A model generated the notes under the pieces. That model saw only the letters and a list, made by a program, of their open reading frames with translations, did no database searches and was not told the origin of the DNA. Positions 14,481 to 17,312 of a DNA stretch of 17,312 nt are shown here, piece after piece; within the stretch, counting starts at the first letter, position 1, and each line of letters opens with the position of its first letter. The translations under genes were made by a program, and so were the position numbers. The stretch is from CAKAHY01 sp041848045 (GTDB lineage: Bacteria > Bacillota > Clostridia > Lachnospirales > Lachnospiraceae): positions 1 through 17,312 of the forward strand of contig JBGZHY010000057.1 in assembly GCA_041848045.1 (NCBI GenBank). The letters are read 5' to 3'.

Positions 14481-15869
14481 TCAGCTTTCTTCCCGCCAGC
14501 GCTGGTCCTTATTTTTTGCCAAGTCATTCGCCTCCTTAGGCCCCGGACTTCCCTGCGGGTAAGTATATACCGGCAGCCCCGCCTCTTCGTACCTTTCCTT
14601 TAAATCCTGGATGTAACGCCAGCTCAGCTCTATCTGATCCCATTTGCTGAACCAGGAATTGTCCCCTTCTATACAGGATAAAAGCATCCTCTCATAGGCC
14701 TCCGGCGTATTCTGCCTGAATATGTCATTGCAGTTTTGACAAAATTCCATCTTTGCCTTGCTGATGCCCGATTCCGCTCCCGGCGTTTTGATGTTAAATT
14801 CCAGATATACACCCTCCGTCGGCTGCACCTTGATGATCAGCACGTTCGGGTCGATATCCTCTGCAATACGTTTAAAGGTAATGACTACCTCCACCTCTCT
14901 GCTGCTGCATTTCTTTCCGGTTCGGATGAAGAAAGGCACCCCCTGCCAGCGCTCATTGTCCAGAAACAGCTTCAGGCAGGCATAGGTTTCCGTACGGGAA
15001 TCCGGGCTGACCTTGTCCTCCTGTCTGTAGCCTTCATACTGTCCCAGGATAACGCTGTCCCGAATATCCAGCAACTCCGGCCTGCGCAAAGCGGAAAGGG
15101 CAGCAAACTGCTGATTGGCCAGAACATCTTTCGGGTCATCCAAAGCCACGATACTCAAAATCTGCAGCAAGTGGTTCTGTACCATATCCTTTAAGGCTCC
15201 CGCCTTATCGTAGTAAGGCCCTCTGGTTTCCACTCCCACCAGTTCCAGAGCCGATATATGCACGCTTTCAATGCTCTCCTTTGACCAGGCGCCGGCAATA
15301 ATCGGATTGGTTTCCCGCAGGGAAATGATGTTGCGCAGCATTTCCTTGCCCAGATAGTGGTCTATTCGATAAATGTTCTCCTTGCCGAAGCAATCATCCA
15401 GCCCCTTGCTCAACAGCTTGGCGGAATCCACATCCACGCCGAAAGGCTTCTCCAGAATAATCTTCGGCTTGTGCAAACCCGAGCAGGCGCTCACGCCGTC
15501 GCTGATCACCGCAAAAAACTGCGGCGCCACCGCATAGTATATCAAATTGTTTTTATATGCTAACTCTTCGTAAAAACGATTTAAACGTTTAAATTCCTGC
15601 AAATTGGTAAAATCCATCTGAAAATACACAATATGCCGGTAAAACTTTGCCAGACTTTCCTCATCATAGCGCAGTCTGGCAAACTGCCTTAACCAGCCGT
15701 CAATCACGGCAATATAATCTTCGTTACGGTAATCCCGTCTTCCGATGGCAATAATCTTAAAGTCACTGCCCAAAAGTCCGCGGTGAAACAGGTTATATGC
15801 CGCCGGTATCAGCTTCCGATAGGCCAAATCTCCCGTTCCGCCAAAAATACTGATTGCTATTTTATTCAT
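14481..15869 (-). CDS. zwf: Glucose-6-phosphate 1-dehydrogenase
   Basis: 462-residue cytoplasmic enzyme that oxidises glucose-6-phosphate to 6-phosphogluconolactone with NAD(P)+, the first step of the oxidative pentose phosphate pathway. The nucleotide-binding motif is IFGGTGDLAYRKL (8-20), where GGTGDLA replaces the more common GASGDLA. EKPFG is at 140-144, and the active-site signature RIDHYLGKE begins at 168 with D170 and H171; H233 in MVQNH is the likely catalytic base. Somewhat shorter than the E. coli enzyme (491). ATG 15869 is chosen because GGAG is 5 nt upstream and the Rossmann motif then starts near residue 8; a 16-codon extension would lie inside gnd. The start overlaps the gnd stop by 8 nt (ATGAATAA), so the two are translationally coupled. 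A 6-phosphogluconolactonase gene is not in view. Confidence 0.96.
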   Translation of the reverse strand: MNKIAISIFGGTGDLAYRKLIPAAYNLFHRGLLGSDFKIIAIGRRDYRNEDYIAVIDGWLRQFARLRYDEESLAKFYRHIVYFQMDFTNLQEFKRLNRFYEELAYKNNLIYYAVAPQFFAVISDGVSACSGLHKPKIILEKPFGVDVDSAKLLSKGLDDCFGKENIYRIDHYLGKEMLRNIISLRETNPIIAGAWSKESIESVHISALELVGVETRGPYYDKAGALKDMVQNHLLQILSIVALDDPKDVLANQQFAALSALRRPELLDIRDSVILGQYEGYRQEDKVSPDSRTETYACLKLFLDNERWQGVPFFIRTGKKCSSREVEVVITFKRIAEDIDPNVLIIKVQPTEGVYLEFNIKTPGAESGISKAKMEFCQNCNDIFRQNTPEAYERMLLSCIEGDNSWFSKWDQIELSWRYIQDLKERYEEAGLPVYTYPQGSPGPKEANDLAKNKDQRWREES

Positions 15870-17244
15870 CTGCACTCCAATTATGATGTTCAAAGCCCTC
15901 TTTGTCCACCCTTTCATAGGTATGGGCTCCGAAATAATCTCTTTGTCCCTGTATAATATTCGCTCCCAGACAGGTGCTGGAAAGCTGATTCAAATATGTA
16001 CTCGCGCTGGAAAATACCGGCAGTGCCAATCCCGCCTGCAAAGCCGCGATATTTACATCCCGCAACGCGGCATTATTGTCCAGTACCTGCTGTTTGAAGC
16101 TCTTGTACAACAGCAGCTCCTTCGCACCGTCCGCATAAGCAGACATGATATCGGACAGCAGCCTCGCCTTGATGATGCAGCCCGCTCTGAAGATTGCCGC
16201 AATGCTCTTTAAATCCAGGTTCCAGCCGTATCTTTCGGAGGCGTCGGCATACAAACCGAAGCCTTGGGAATAGGCAACGGATTTTGCCAAAGCATAGGCC
16301 TTGTGCACATCCTCCACCGCCAGCGCCTGAACAGCCGCAGCCTTCACGCTGCCTGCCAGTTCCTTTCGCAGATGCAGCTGATTCGACATCACTCTCGCCT
16401 GGTATGCCGCCGTCAGCAAAGAAGCATTAAACTCCTGCTGCAAAGCTTCCACGCTGGTCCAGCGTCCGGTTCCCTTATTGCCGGCTACATCCTTAATCAT
16501 ATCGATTAAATCATTCTCCGTGGCATCATCCTTCTCCCGCAGTACCTTGTAGGTAATTTCCACCAGATAGCTGGATACCTCGCCCCGGTTCCATTCCTCT
16601 ATAATGTCCGCAATTTCCCCATTGCTAAGACCCTTAACGTATTTCAGCACCAGGTAGATTTCCGCCAAGAGCTGCATATCCGCATACTCGATGGCATTGT
16701 GCACCATTTTTACATAATGGCCGCTTCCCTCCGGTCCGATATAGGTACAGCAGGCCTCGCCGTCCTTTTTGGCGCTGATACTTTCCAAAATACCGCCGAT
16801 CAGCGGATAACTGTCCTTATCGCCGGAAGGCATGATGCTCGGTCCCTTAAGCGCTCCCTCTTCACCGCCGGATACGCCGACACCGAAATAATGTATGCCT
16901 AAGGCGGACAATTCTGCACTTCTTCTGTTGGTATCCCGAAAGAAAGAATTGCCTCCGTCCATAATAATATCGCCCTTTTGCAAAAGCGGCACGAGTTCCG
17001 CAATCGTCTTGTCCACCGCATCTCCGGCAGGTACCATCAGAAAAATCTTTCTCGGACTCTCCAAAGAAGCCACAAAATCCGTTATATGCTCATAACCTGC
17101 AAAGCCCTCTATCCCCATCTCCGCCAAACTCCGGGTCTTGGCATAGGAACGATTGTAAGCGCTTACCTTAAAACCGTGGCTCAGCATATTCCTTGCGATA
17201 TTTCTCCCCATTACACCCAAACCGATTACACCTATGTTACTCAT
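15862..17244 (-). CDS. gnd: 6-phosphogluconate dehydrogenase, decarboxylating
   Basis: 460-residue cytoplasmic enzyme that converts 6-phosphogluconate to ribulose-5-phosphate and CO2 with reduction of NADP+. The Rossmann motif GLGVMG is at 8-13, N31-R32 fits NADP preference, DGGNS is at 96-100, and VSGGEEGA (124-131) is the substrate signature. The catalytic block GHYVKMVHNAIEY contains K179, N183 and E186. Length fits the long (about 470-residue) homodimeric type. ATG 17244 is chosen because AAGGAG lies 7 nt upstream; the ATG at 17250 would leave 1 nt of spacing. It overlaps the stop of the gene upstream and the start of zwf by 8 nt each, so all three are probably translationally coupled in one operon. 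Confidence 0.97.
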   Translation of the reverse strand: MSNIGVIGLGVMGRNIARNMLSHGFKVSAYNRSYAKTRSLAEMGIEGFAGYEHITDFVASLESPRKIFLMVPAGDAVDKTIAELVPLLQKGDIIMDGGNSFFRDTNRRSAELSALGIHYFGVGVSGGEEGALKGPSIMPSGDKDSYPLIGGILESISAKKDGEACCTYIGPEGSGHYVKMVHNAIEYADMQLLAEIYLVLKYVKGLSNGEIADIIEEWNRGEVSSYLVEITYKVLREKDDATENDLIDMIKDVAGNKGTGRWTSVEALQQEFNASLLTAAYQARVMSNQLHLRKELAGSVKAAAVQALAVEDVHKAYALAKSVAYSQGFGLYADASERYGWNLDLKSIAAIFRAGCIIKARLLSDIMSAYADGAKELLLYKSFKQQVLDNNAALRDVNIAALQAGLALPVFSSASTYLNQLSSTCLGANIIQGQRDYFGAHTYERVDKEGFEHHNWSADE

Positions 17245-17311
17245 TTTCATTCTCCTTTACTATAATTGAAACCGCCTCCGGAACCTGTAACCGCCCGATC
17301 GCTTCGGTCAG
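17237..17311 (-). CDS. 3' end of an unidentified gene upstream of gnd (24 codons visible)
   Basis: On the minus strand an open frame enters from the right edge and ends at TAA 17239-17237. The visible C-terminus reads LTEAIGRLQVPEAVSIIVKE followed by NENE. Its stop overlaps the gnd ATG by 8 nt (ATGAGTAA), the same arrangement as between gnd and zwf, and the gnd ribosome binding site lies inside it. This supports real coding and co-expression with the pentose phosphate genes. The tail is too short to name the product. Confidence 0.6.
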   Translation of the reverse strand: MTEAIGRLQVPEAVSIIVKENENE

Positions 17312-17312
17312 C

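Noticed and set aside
14076..14603. 175-codon plus-strand frame opposite rpsF and the end of zwf
   Set aside because: It is antisense to clear ribosomal and zwf coding sequence, covers the rpsF promoter and shows no recognisable domain.
15870..15917. 16-codon upstream extension of zwf
   Set aside because: It lies inside gnd, whereas ATG 15869 has GGAG in place and an 8-nt stop-start overlap.

Overview
The window looks like chromosomal DNA of an anaerobic low-to-mid-GC Firmicute of the class Clostridia, most likely a Lachnospiraceae-type gut bacterium. The basis is the gene repertoire: a homodimeric-type pyruvate:ferredoxin oxidoreductase, a VanW-domain surface protein, a YitT membrane protein, an rpsF-ssb-rpsR operon and strong GGAGG ribosome binding sites. 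No tRNA, rRNA, insertion sequence, phage gene or CRISPR array was seen. The taxon is inferred from family content, not from a marker search.

Layout. Positions 1-1617 (minus) hold the N-terminal 539 codons of nifJ, with its promoter and a leader hairpin at 1646-1752. Positions 1910-3637 (minus) encode a membrane-anchored VanW-domain protein ending in a strong terminator. A divergent AT-rich spacer leads to a PHP phosphoesterase (3900-4772, plus, TTG start). Positions 4787-11818 (minus) form a seven-gene sugar operon: LacI-type regulator, ABC solute-binding lipoprotein, two ABC permeases, PIG-L deacetylase, GH4 (ChbF-like) 6-phospho-glycosidase and PfkB sugar kinase. Its promoter is at 11861-11889. 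A monocistronic 78-residue protein of unknown function follows (12035-12271, plus) with its own promoter and terminator. Next come a YitT-family membrane protein (12331-13185, minus), the rpsF-ssb-rpsR operon (13306-14360, minus) with a promoter and a probable autoregulatory leader, and the oxidative pentose phosphate genes zwf and gnd (14481-17244, minus). The 3' end of one more gene overlaps the gnd start at the right edge.

How the genes work together. The most interesting locus is the sugar operon. E. coli chbBCARFG takes up diacetylchitobiose by a PTS, removes one acetyl group with ChbG and cleaves the phosphorylated product with the GH4 enzyme ChbF. Here the same chemical roles appear with different parts: an ABC importer replaces the PTS, a PIG-L (CE14-like) enzyme could replace ChbG, a ChbF-like GH4 enzyme is kept, and a PfkB kinase translationally coupled to GH4 could supply the phosphate or process the released monosaccharide. 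No PTS gene and no ABC ATPase gene is present. The pathway and substrate are inference; the family assignments are well supported.

Most of the remaining content is housekeeping. Several promoters with near-consensus boxes and 17-bp spacers can be read directly. They also help to choose start codons that differ from the longest possible reading frames (PHP, pfkB, GH4, lacI, the 78-residue protein, yitT, zwf, gnd).
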